Positions 28,701-37,300 of a DNA stretch of 64,000 nt are shown here, in pieces; position 1 is the stretch's first letter; every line of letters begins with the position of its first letter. The position numbers and the translations under genes were made by a program. Source of the stretch: Nitrosomonas marina (GTDB lineage: Bacteria > Pseudomonadota > Gammaproteobacteria > Burkholderiales > Nitrosomonadaceae); NCBI RefSeq assembly GCF_900111605.1, contig NZ_FOIA01000016.1:1-64000 (forward strand), written 5' to 3'. The notes beneath the pieces are model-generated. The model was not told the DNA's origin, searched no databases, and saw nothing but the letters and a program-made list of their open reading frames with translations.

Positions 28701-29719
28701 GCCAAAATGCGGGCAAAATATTCGAGCTCGGATTCACTGGGTTTTTCCAGATCTACTAATACTTGACCATCCTGAATGGTAAATGTCGTTGATGCCAGAT
28801 ATTCAGAAGGGGGCTGGGTTGGATCACCCTGCACAATCAATCCAAATTTCTCTTCTGACTCATTAATACTGTCACTCAAAAGCGTGACCGGAATAGGTGC
28901 CGATACTTTCTCACCCACACCAAATGTATAGGGTTGATTCAGCAAACCCGTATAATCCCCTTGGTTAGTGCTCCCATGCACCTGCGTTGTGCTGATATAG
29001 ACCGTTTCTTCCGATCCAATTCGGTTGTCCGGGCGCGTTATCGTGAAATTCAGAATACCGCTTGTCTCATACACCACAGTATTCTCCGGATCGATCGCCC
29101 AAGTACCAGTTGTTGGACCGGCAAGCTCAATCGTTTTGTCCAGAAACTGTACTTTCTCTACATTGCGCAGTTCTACAGTACCTGAATAAAAGGACCCAAA
29201 ATCGCCATTCACCGACCCGCCTTTTGGTTGGATTCGTAAGATGCCACTTAAATCAACCATGGAAAAATCTTCGCTGTTGGCAAAATAAACGATCGTATCA
29301 GTACCACCACCGCCATCTATTAATGCGCCACCATTTTTATGATCAATTGCGTCATCTCCAGCGGTTCCAGTTATCTCCTCATAATTGGAATTTCTTCCTT
29401 TAATAATATTATTGCTGCTCGGTGGTGGCAGCGTTATCGTCTTATCCAAAAATTGCGCTTTCTCTACATTGCGCAACTCCACAACTCCTGAATAAAAGGA
29501 CCCAAAATCGCCATTCACCGACCCGCCTTTTGGTTGGATTCGTAAGATGCCACTTAAATCAACCATGGAAAAATCTTCGCTGTTGGCAAAATAAACGATC
29601 GTATCAGTACCGCCACCGCCATCTATTAATGCGCCTCCATTTTTGTGGTCAATTGTGTCATCTCCAGCAGTTCCAGTTATCTCCTCATAACTGGAATTTG
29701 TTCCTTCGATTATCGCCAT
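25799..29719 (-). CDS. Predicted type-I-secreted lipase-like protein with hendecad Trp repeats
   Basis: 1306 residues, no cysteine seen. Two near-identical 102-residue RTX-like repeats (about 1-204, TAGDDTIDHKNGGALIDGGG), a Calx-beta-like domain (about 207-320) and an alpha/beta-hydrolase (about 325-545) follow in order. In the hydrolase, ITGHSQAGAQAQ gives nucleophile Ser443, with Asp498 (SGDLVQLAGDD) and His539 or His542 as candidate triad partners, as in class 3-type lipases. Residues 660-800 are helical with Trp at exact 11-residue steps. An RTX/Ca-binding stretch (about 855-975) and two QRGVVS modules (994-1119, 1142-1268) precede the tail VVSEIIL. It is likely a secreted lipid or ester hydrolase; the substrate is unknown. 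The ribosome-binding site is weak. Confidence 0.85.
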   Translation of the reverse strand: MAIIEGTNSSYEEITGTAGDDTIDHKNGGALIDGGGGTDTIVYFANSEDFSMVDLSGILRIQPKGGSVNGDFGSFYSGVVELRNVEKAQFLDKTITLPPPSSNNIIKGRNSNYEEITGTAGDDAIDHKNGGALIDGGGGTDTIVYFANSEDFSMVDLSGILRIQPKGGSVNGDFGSFYSGTVELRNVEKVQFLDKTIELAGPTTGTWAIDPENTVVYETSGILNFTITRPDNRIGSEETVYISTTQVHGSTNQGDYTGLLNQPYTFGVGEKVSAPIPVTLLSDSINESEEKFGLIVQGDPTQPPSEYLASTTFTIQDGQVLVDLEKPSESELEYFARILAYDDRLATLDKWASIQVPFGYIIDEVFNQGTFQAVGLISESKAPILAIRGTGSAFDWLANFDINGVGYQEFIDAWNNKNLGLNNSKGIEAWLKENPDPSITGHSQAGAQAQLLAAEATSDGISLGKIVTFNSPGIAEQFVTKFNPAFVDSVKHWITSGDLVQLAGDDYIPGDIFRYNFDTILNYGNTEIPNYFSQVLTAHTNHWSNGVLYSNPDLAGVAPANDYRDFTGSLTFSGFSSPSFSYLYSGGKFDTDYFSFLLATSLLTSTAGIAAGVTWPPAAKLGPYVADALMDRQSAEDARTDIGVFLKILSEIHGFGVKIQGFLVAIKDTVVEAVKTASTWVKDVLINWTADTWEGIARFSAEIWQTTRELATEAWLAISEWSTSQWENVKDWTAGAWQKTLDFSTKIWTATKTGSKAFFDSIVNLGSQVLEATVAGIDAVTDAAGKVSAATVNTWNSLKDSSIGWNFLSKNKDATVVLPESNVNENASLLVSNSLKEADLTESLESKDQAAIFFGNGQGEIFHGGNNDDLFIGGTGRDTYNLWQAQEAILAQGSDIIAGTAEDLDGDTVYGFAEDDAIFVADAFFTLNNLEVTPGSAILNVDTDQDGVSNFTLTLKGEYDLDKFAVEPQETGTVIRYDVLQQPDDDNNDSPDPDANIVIAQRGVVSSAAGNDTYVLSSAVVDDNARITISDNQGANTVQLFEGLRIDNSIIASDTARFDLSNGAQITILGASSFHYETSGDPLAGTTGDIHDYPNFVVNILGSSVPPAGTTNSGDAITINADGTASAGTSGSTGGGTAGPNDDILIAQRGVVSKAAGDDTYVLSLSTVDDNAKITISDSQGANTVQLFEGLSIASSIVASDTALLTLTNGAEITVLSASSFTYETGGNPLAGTSGQTNGYTNFVAGILGTTVPNTGEAPANGGAVTIDAVASFNSVFSALSNQVVDDGAIELIPGAAGVVVSEIIL
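29108..29719 (-). repeat. Two 306-bp tandem coding repeats
   Basis: The N-terminal RTX-like unit of the lipase-like gene is duplicated at a spacing of 306 bases (GCGCCNCCAT at 29325 and 29631), with few base changes. Long plus-strand ORFs over this stretch are mirror images of the repeats, not genes. Confidence 0.85.
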
Positions 29720-30583
29720 TCCGATTTATTCATTCTGATTAAAAGGTTTCAATTGACCACACTAACTGTACTTGTCAGTACGTTTTTTGGGTATTGATGA
29801 TAATTATCCAAGCAAAATTTGTACCTAAGTCCAATATAATCCTGCAATCCCTTATAAATACTGGAATAACCTTTTCAATTTGGCAATGTCATTAGAAAAA
29901 AACACAGGCTGAATAACCCTTATGTAAAAATATACGACACCTGGCCATGTCAAGAATGCCTGACTTTGATAACAAAGCCATGCACACTTTGCGAAACACA
30001 TTTCACAAGTTGCTGTTAATATACAGCTTTTTTCTAACAGACACCGAAGCAGCGTTATTATCGCTGCAATTGTGTGTGTAAAATTTATCGACAAGCCTTA
30101 TATCAAATAATGGAATTACAGATACTGTTACGAGCTGAGGAAGGTACATCGGATAGTGACGAGAAAGCTGACAAGCCCATGAACCGGCTTGAATCCCGTA
30201 GATCTACACAGGATATCGGCAAGAGCTGGCACACCGCCTCGGCCGACGCCGTTAAGAAGCTGAAAAGCTGCTTTGATTCATTTTATGATTGAATTCAAGG
30301 ACAAACTGATTGGATATTTTTGAACCAGACGGTTACACCGTTAAATTTACAGTCCCTCTGGTAGGAACCCGTCAGTATTACATCCAATTTACTTAAACTG
30401 CAGGTGCACTCTATGATAATAATTTTTCAATTCCATGCTAAAACAACACAGGTGGATGTGCGGGCGCATTAAACAGGTTGCATCAAAGTTATGATCCTTT
30501 TTTAATCAACTTCTGCCCTCATTTTATTTTGCCGAATCGACATGACCTCTTAGGCAGTCACTGCAAGCTAATGGATTTTATAC
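29720..30583. other. 860-bp gap without a convincing gene
   Basis: Apart from the palindrome at 29768-29781 I find nothing firm. Open frames at 29852-30094 (minus) and 30074-30292 (plus) lack ribosome-binding sites and family resemblance. A 28-codon frame at 30310-30396 from a TTG (DIFEPDGYTVKFTVPLVGTR) reads like protein but has a stop directly before it; it may be a fragment of a lost gene. Confidence 0.4.
29768..29781. promoter_or_regulatory. GTACTTGTCAGTAC palindromic motif upstream of lipase-like gene
   Basis: On the minus strand this reads GTACTGACAAGTAC, one base different from GTACTGACCAGTAC at 18730-18743. Both sit 49-90 bases upstream of minus-strand genes for QRGVVS-module proteins, so a shared regulator is plausible. 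Confidence 0.4.
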
Positions 30584-31048
30584 TTAAGGCATATACTTGA
30601 TGGCGGCAATAACAATGCCACCTACCGTAAGCGTAGTCGTAAAAGACCAAACCATAAAACGATCAATGCGGGTAGTTAATACTTCAAATCGCTTATCAAC
30701 CTGCTCAAATCGTTTATCGATATGCTCAAATCGTTTATCGATATGTTCAAATCGTTTTTCGATCTGTTCAAATCGTTTGTCGATCTGTTCAAATCGTTTG
30801 TCGATCTGTTCAAATCGTTTGTCGATTTGCTCAAATCGTTTTTCGATCTGCTCAAATCGTTTTTCCATTTGTTTGAAACCTTCGATCATCAGTTCGCGCT
30901 GATGCTTTAACTCTTCTTCAACTCGAACGATTCTTTCTCTGATTTCCAGCTCATAGCGAACATTATTATTGGCCATATCAGGCCGTTCTGTTAAAACTTC
31001 AATAATAAGATTGCGAATTTCTTCAATATCTTCTGTCGCAAGCGCCAT
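30584..31048 (-). CDS. Coiled-coil protein with heptad repeats and C-terminal membrane anchor
   Basis: 154 residues. After an N-terminal acidic helix (DIEEIRNLIIEVLTERPDM) there is a run of about ten near-perfect seven-residue units of the type KRFEQIDKRFEQIEKRFE, which should form a long coiled coil. One transmembrane segment (MVWSFTTTLTVGGIVIAAI) closes the protein. Similar proteins with variable repeat number are widespread; their role is not established. The start is ATG at 31048 with GTAGGAAAAAAG upstream as ribosome-binding site. It stands alone between larger genes and may be an inner-membrane tethered rod or oligomeriser. Confidence 0.85.
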   Translation of the reverse strand: MALATEDIEEIRNLIIEVLTERPDMANNNVRYELEIRERIVRVEEELKHQRELMIEGFKQMEKRFEQIEKRFEQIDKRFEQIDKRFEQIDKRFEQIEKRFEHIDKRFEHIDKRFEQVDKRFEVLTTRIDRFMVWSFTTTLTVGGIVIAAIKYMP

Positions 31049-31220
31049 GTCTTTTTTCCTACACCAGTTTACTGACTAATCATATCATTTATGACACCAT
31101 TTCGGTCCTGATGTTTATTGATTGTTTAATTTGTTTGGAACAGCGTAATTCTATTAACGCAAGATCTGCCCCCCCTTGTTGTACTACTCGCAGTTGGATT
31201 TAAATATTATTACTCATAAA

Positions 31221-31251
31221 AAAGTCCCTCAAATAAAATTTGAGGGACTTT
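31221..31251 (-). terminator. Strong intrinsic terminator after the S-layer-like gene
   Basis: A perfect 14-bp stem (31221-31234 with 31238-31251; AAAGTCCCTCAAAT pairing ATTTGAGGGACTTT) with a 3-base loop and A/T tracts on both sides lies 44 bases past the stop at 31295. It can work in both directions, but there is no plus-strand gene ending nearby. Confidence 0.92.
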
Positions 31252-31294
31252 TATTTACAAAGATAGTTTTATATCTTTTTGAACCAGTTACATC

Positions 31295-34207
31295 TTAGGT
31301 AAACAACAATGTATCTGGTGCACCATCGGTAAATGTTGATGTAGACAAATCTAATTGTCCAGTCAGTTTAACTGCAATATCCGTTGCAGCAAATGTGTTG
31401 CCAGCAGTATTATCTTGAACGAGATAAGTATTGCCTCCGAACTGGAACCAGTCAACTATCGTGTTCGTACCACCATCACCAGCGGCTGCAATATCAAGCG
31501 CTGCTGCAAGGTTTGCGGCGCCGGACACATCAACTTTAGCAGCGGTAAACTCACTTATGCCATTACCCGCAGCCAATGATATTGTTTCACCTAAGGTGAA
31601 GTCAGTAATTGTTGGAGCCAGTAATGTGGTAGATGTTCCACCCAGTGCTGTCGTAACGATAAAGGTATCGGTACCACCATTACCTGTCATCGTTGCGCCA
31701 TTAACGCTTGATTGAATGCTGTCATTGTTACTACCACCTATCAGGATGTCGCCAAGACCGCTTCCAGCTGCAAAAGCTGTTTGATTACCGATAATTGTTA
31801 AAGCGCCAGTCAGATCAGCTGCGTCAAACTTACTTCCTGTTGCTGTAGCGGCTGTCGCATTGGTAATGGTAAGGTTAGAATTACCCGAAATGTCATACAC
31901 ACTGTTATCAGCATTCGATAAGGTGGTGATAGTGTTGGTTGTAACTCCCGCAGTTCCATTTGAGGTTAACGTTACGTCAGTTTGACCAACCGTTAATGCC
32001 GTTGCTGTTGTTCCGTTATTAAGATCAATCGCGAGATCATTAACGCCTACCGCGCTACTATACGTTTGCGCTGTTGAACTAGCGTTTAATGAGATTTTTG
32101 CGCCGGTTGCTATATTGGAAATGGTATTGGTCAATGCTGCCGTATCAATTGCAAATGATTTGATGGTCGTTAATGAAGAGCCATCAATCGTTATATCGGC
32201 ATTCAACCCCAGTACTTCGAAATTCTGCGCAGCGTTAATTTTGGTCAGTTCATTAGCACTGATCACTGTATCTGAGATACCCAGCTTATCAGCAGTACCG
32301 GCACCGCCATCTAATTGACTGCCCGCTGTCAAAACACCAAGATTATCATCTGCAAACGTGATTGCATCATTCCCAGAACCACCAGTAAATGTGAAGCCGG
32401 CTTTGGTTGTCGCTGCAGTTGCATTTACATTGACGCCGCCACTGCTCGTACCTGCATTTACATTATTTAATGCAGCCGCATCCGCTGCTGCCAGCGCATA
32501 CGTTATCTGTTGGCTACCGCCGACCACATGGTCACGCACCGTTGCTGGTCCTGTCAATGTGCTAATGGCATTCGTAGCACCGTTTGACATAATATTCAAT
32601 GTTTGCGTTGATGCGCCACCCGTAATGGTCAATGCCTGAGGTGTTGCTGCTCCTTGGTATCCATTTAAATGCAGATTCAAAGCAGCATCATTGGGCCCCG
32701 CCCAGGTAGTAGGAAAGGCTCCAGCAGCACCATTGGTTGGACCTGTAGCCAATTGCAGCGTTTGATCGGTCGTTGTGGTAATGGTTCTACCTGCAGCTGC
32801 ACTTAATGCTGATGCATTGTTAATGGCAATCTTCTCTATACCTGTAGCGGCTTTTGTCAAAGAGGAAAAATTTTGATCTGCATCCGCGACATGATCAATA
32901 ATCAAATTTTCAGTATTGGTAATCACACCAGTTGGACTTGGAGTTGCTCCACTCAGAGTAAATCCGGAGCCAAATATTGTAAATGTATCCGTACCGCCGG
33001 CGCCATTGATTTGATCGGCTGCATTGACTGTTAGCCCACCAGCAGTGATATCACCGATTATGCTATCGTTATTACCCGAACCATTATATACGTCTGTTGC
33101 TGCTGTCAGCGCAAACACGTCACCGCCACCCGATGTGCCGTCATTAACGGTCGTTTCTTCTTCAAGTGTCGTGCCATTGACTTCTGCAGTTACAGTATAC
33201 ATTTCAGGCAGCTCCGTCAGCCCATCGCTTTTTGCCGCCACTGCGAAAGTTGCTGTTGTAGAACCCGCAGCAATAGTGACTGTTTGTGGGTTAAAGGTTC
33301 CTGTTGCGAAGTCATTCAGGTTCGTTGTATTGGTACCCTGGTCTGCCGCAGTAGAATCTCCGGGCGATACTGTAAACACGACGTCGGTATCTGAGGCCAA
33401 TTCTTCGCTTGCTGTTACGGTATACGTAACATCTGTTCCTTCAGTTCCATTTTCTACACTTGGCGTCAGTGTAAAAGTCAGTTCCGTATTGTTGGTAACT
33501 TCTGTTGCCGACAACGATGCGGCATCGTTGCCTGCATCATCCTGAACGCGATTACTTGCAGGTTGTGTGTAGGCAACTGTCAGTGTGTCTGTGCTTTTTA
33601 CCGGCGCATCCAGGGTCAATGTCACTTCGGAACCGGAAACTGACACTGAACTAATGGTCGCAGCTGATCCGCCTACCAGTACTTCGAAATCACCCAATGC
33701 TGGAATACTGTTATCATCCAGTGATTCGTTGTAGGTCAGGACTACACTTGTGCCATCTGCCGCTGCGCTGCTGAATTCAGGCGCTGTTTCATCAACGGGT
33801 GGTGTATCAGGTGGAATAGTGACCGCTCCGCCATTGCTGGGATCTTCGCCTTCTCCTGGTACTGTTGTGCCTAATGTATCTGTTACAAATCCACTATAAT
33901 CACTTGACGTTCCCGGTGTGCCTGTCAGCGGGTTGCCGCCAATTTCAAATGTAAAGCTTGATGCGCCCAGAACCGTGATTACCGCGCCATTACTTAAGGT
34001 CAGTTGCGCCGTATCATTCGCCACCACAGAGCTCGTAATTTCCAATCCGCCAATTAATTGGATTTTATTTGCACCCTGCGTATCAGATATGGTGATTTCA
34101 GCATCTGCATCAATCAGTGCAGGTGATAAAATGTAAGTATCATCACCACCGACGCCTGCTTGATTTCCTCGTTGCACATTAATTACATCATTTTGCTGTG
34201 TAGCCAT
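31295..34207 (-). CDS. S-layer/surface-array-like protein, predicted T1SS substrate
   Basis: 970 residues, very rich in Thr, Ala, Asn and Gly, no cysteine seen. Unlike its neighbours it carries the QRGVVS module at the N-terminus (about 5-130). Next are a SwmB-like domain (about 137-245; APEFSSAAADGTSVVLTYNE), a Calx-beta-like domain (about 246-360) and a long beta-rich array (365-870) with RTX-type GGAGTADKLGISD and LIGGSNNDSIQSS stretches, resembling T1SS-exported S-layer proteins. The C-terminal 100 residues (VDWFQFGGNTYLVQDN and DIAVKLTGQLDL, ending DTLLFT) are typical of that class. GGAGG lies 9 bases before the ATG and a strong terminator follows, so it should be well expressed alone. 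Confidence 0.85.
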   Translation of the reverse strand: MATQQNDVINVQRGNQAGVGGDDTYILSPALIDADAEITISDTQGANKIQLIGGLEITSSVVANDTAQLTLSNGAVITVLGASSFTFEIGGNPLTGTPGTSSDYSGFVTDTLGTTVPGEGEDPSNGGAVTIPPDTPPVDETAPEFSSAAADGTSVVLTYNESLDDNSIPALGDFEVLVGGSAATISSVSVSGSEVTLTLDAPVKSTDTLTVAYTQPASNRVQDDAGNDAASLSATEVTNNTELTFTLTPSVENGTEGTDVTYTVTASEELASDTDVVFTVSPGDSTAADQGTNTTNLNDFATGTFNPQTVTIAAGSTTATFAVAAKSDGLTELPEMYTVTAEVNGTTLEEETTVNDGTSGGGDVFALTAATDVYNGSGNNDSIIGDITAGGLTVNAADQINGAGGTDTFTIFGSGFTLSGATPSPTGVITNTENLIIDHVADADQNFSSLTKAATGIEKIAINNASALSAAAGRTITTTTDQTLQLATGPTNGAAGAFPTTWAGPNDAALNLHLNGYQGAATPQALTITGGASTQTLNIMSNGATNAISTLTGPATVRDHVVGGSQQITYALAAADAAALNNVNAGTSSGGVNVNATAATTKAGFTFTGGSGNDAITFADDNLGVLTAGSQLDGGAGTADKLGISDTVISANELTKINAAQNFEVLGLNADITIDGSSLTTIKSFAIDTAALTNTISNIATGAKISLNASSTAQTYSSAVGVNDLAIDLNNGTTATALTVGQTDVTLTSNGTAGVTTNTITTLSNADNSVYDISGNSNLTITNATAATATGSKFDAADLTGALTIIGNQTAFAAGSGLGDILIGGSNNDSIQSSVNGATMTGNGGTDTFIVTTALGGTSTTLLAPTITDFTLGETISLAAGNGISEFTAAKVDVSGAANLAAALDIAAAGDGGTNTIVDWFQFGGNTYLVQDNTAGNTFAATDIAVKLTGQLDLSTSTFTDGAPDTLLFT

Positions 34208-34324
34208 TATAAATGCCTCCAGTTTTGTAAAAATTATCCTAAAACCTTAATGAAACCGTATGAACCTTTTAATGTGCTGCCTTTATATCACAATGGATAC
34301 GGCAGCACAAATGATGAACAACGA

Positions 34325-37300
34325 TTAAATCACCTCTATTGCTACTGTTGATGGATCGGCGACACCGATCAATTCCAGAGAAATCGCATTACCGGTTGCT
34401 TCATCAATACCCAGATTGATAAAGGTACTACCTGTAATTTGATTCTGCTGTACAGCAACAATATTCTCATCTGCCAATTCGAAGCCGTTTAAAGCATCGA
34501 GCGTCGTTATACCATTATCTGATGGATCAAGATCGAATTGAATCGAATCCTCAGTTATATCAAATCCGGTAATCTCAAATTGTCCCACGTAATCTTCTGC
34601 TAAAGAAAATACTTCAGCACCATCAGCAGCGGTAATGTCATCGGTTACCGGCACTGGCTGTACAGGCGGCTCAACACTATCGTTTACAGTGACGCTAGCG
34701 CTAGCACCGCCATCCAGTGTTACTGTCAGGGTTTCCTGACCTTCTTCAACACCATCAAATGCCACCCCAATTGAAATAGTAGCGTTACCATCTGCATCTA
34801 CGGTTGCCGTGCCGGTCAATTCACCACCGTCCACATCGTCCGCATCCACACCTGATATGGTATAGCCAATCGTATCACCCGCTTCAGTATTTGCAGAGGT
34901 CACGCTAAATACAGCCGAATTACCCTCATCAACTGAATCCTGATCTGCGCTGATAGCAAACACTGGATCACCAACTGGCGGTTCAATTTGTACTGCGGTT
35001 ACTTCATTATCGTCGGTATCCGTAAGCGTTAACGCCACATTGTTGAAATTCGCAATTGCGTGTTGAGTTGTTGCGCCGGTCGAGTTAGTGAAGACGTAAA
35101 CGCGGCCGCCCGGTGTTAACGGATCGTTATAAAACGCTACAGATCCATTGATATCGAGACCATTGATGTCAATGGTATCTTTCTCGACTTCTGCAGTCAG
35201 CGGATTATCCTGCGCACCACCCAGATTAATCACGTGCCCGGCACCACCATATGCAATGGTCAACTCGATGTTGTCCAGTCCACCAAAACTTTGGTCTCCG
35301 GTAATATTCAATCCGAATGCGCCATTCAGATCCCTTGCATTGATATTCAACACAGATGCTGCGATTGGCGTAAGGTCTGTACCGGCCGGATCAGTCATCT
35401 GTCCATCGTTTGCTGTGATATTCAATGTTTCTGTTTGGCTTGGTGTCGCTGCGTGACCTGCATCCACCAGTGCATCAACCACGGTATTATTCAATGTCAG
35501 ATTCAGCGTTTGTGTTGTGGCCTGATCATTATTGATTACGATATTGCCGACATTTTTAATATTGGCAAGATCCGAGGTTGTCAGCGTTGATGTATTGCGA
35601 ATCTCCAACACGTCATTATTCGCGATACCTGCACCGGCTTGAACCAGATTACCCGCAGCATCACGTTCGTCGACGTTGTTGCTGATATCTGCTTCACCAC
35701 CGTCGATGATGTTACCGCCGTTGGCGTTGGCGTCATTCAACACGAATCTGTCTACTGTTGAACCGGTACCTTCTTCGCCATCATAAGAGAAGTGGTTATT
35801 GGCAGACAACGTTGTAGCATCAATACGCACATCATTATTCGATACGCGGCGATCGACATTACCCTCAACAATGCCATCATTTGGATCCGGGTTGACGGTA
35901 ACAATACTGCCATCATCATTTGAAATATGGACGATATCGCCGTTTTCGCCATTTGCGTCGATCATGTCGTTATCGAGCTGGATGAAGTATTTATTACCTG
36001 CGCCATTGCCCGCCAGATACAGATTCTGGAATCCATCCACATTATCCCATTCTGATTGCTGGATAACGATATCAGTACCATTACCATCTATAACAAGCGT
36101 GTTAACGCCGTCACCACCTGAGACGTGATCTGCATTGGTCAGGCCGGCTGTACCGCGCGTGGTTGAGCTGGGGCTAACATCGTCAAAAATTACCGTATCG
36201 TCACCCGCGCCCATGGTAATGGTTTGTCCGCCATCAGTATTGGCTGCTGTTGAGCTGACACGCACGATTATATCGCCAACGGCTTCAGCGGCGTCGATGG
36301 TTCCAGCGACAACACGCACCTGGGTGTCAAGCGCAGCCACATCCTGTCGGCCCAGGCCATTGGCAGTACCGCCGGTTGTGCTGATCAAGTCCAAACCCTG
36401 CAGACCATTTGCCGCTTCAGCCGCCATCACATCGTCAGCCTCGGCCGCATCGTAGGTGTCTCCACCCTCTTCCTGGGCTGCTATCGTAGCTTCATCAAGA
36501 TCTGTTTCCAGTCCGGCGGCTGCAGCCGTATCCACATCAAAGTTCAGGAATTTACCGGCAATACCACCCTGAATGGTGATCGTACCCTTGTGTGTCGCGA
36601 AGCTGGTCAGCTCCACTGAATTGGATTCTGAATCGTTGTCGATGATTGTTACGTTTTCAACGCCATTTCCGCCGACTTGATTGGTTTTGACCGTAAAGTT
36701 AAAGCGTTTGTCAGAATTCACGCCCTCATCGATTGAAACGCTTAGCAACTCATCATTACCACTCACGCTGGCGAGTCTTGCATCAATGGTTGTATCGACG
36801 ATGCCGCCATTACCTGTCGTGCTGTGCTGAATATGCATATCGGCGGCTTGTGCTGCAGACATGTTATCAAACCTTGCTACCTGATCGGTTCCAGGGTCAG
36901 TCGCATTAAAATTCGAATCGTCAGAGATATTCCGCACATTTAAGGTTGTGGTATCAGGGAACTGATTCATATCCAACCTTACATCCGCGTTATACAACTG
37001 CACATCGACAGTTTCAACGCCAGTAACACTGCCCAGCACACCACCCTGGAATGCCACCAGGGTGTCTGCGCCTTCTCCGCCAGAAATACTATCACCAGCC
37101 TGCACCAGATCGTTTAAGTAGAATGTATCGTCAGCGGCAGAGCCGATGATTGTCACATCCTGATCAACGCCGGATGTATCAGCCTTACCTGTGGAAACAA
37201 ATCCCGGCCCAATGTTTAATGTCAACGCACCTGTCATGCCTGACGCGTCAACTGTAGCAAGACGGCCTTGAGTTTGGTCTATTCCGCCCAAATGCACTAC

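Noticed and set aside
29852..30094. Minus-strand 80-residue ORF
   Set aside because: Cys-rich random-looking sequence with no start signal.
30074..30292. Plus-strand 72-residue ORF in the gap before the coiled-coil gene
   Set aside because: Charged composition but no start signal and no recognisable domain; not enough to call a gene.
30310..30396. 28-codon frame from a TTG that reads like protein
   Set aside because: A stop lies directly before it and it is too short; kept only as a possible gene fragment.
30690..30870. Regular short repeats that could look like a CRISPR array
   Set aside because: The period is 21 bases with no unique spacers, and the repeats encode heptads of a coiled-coil protein.
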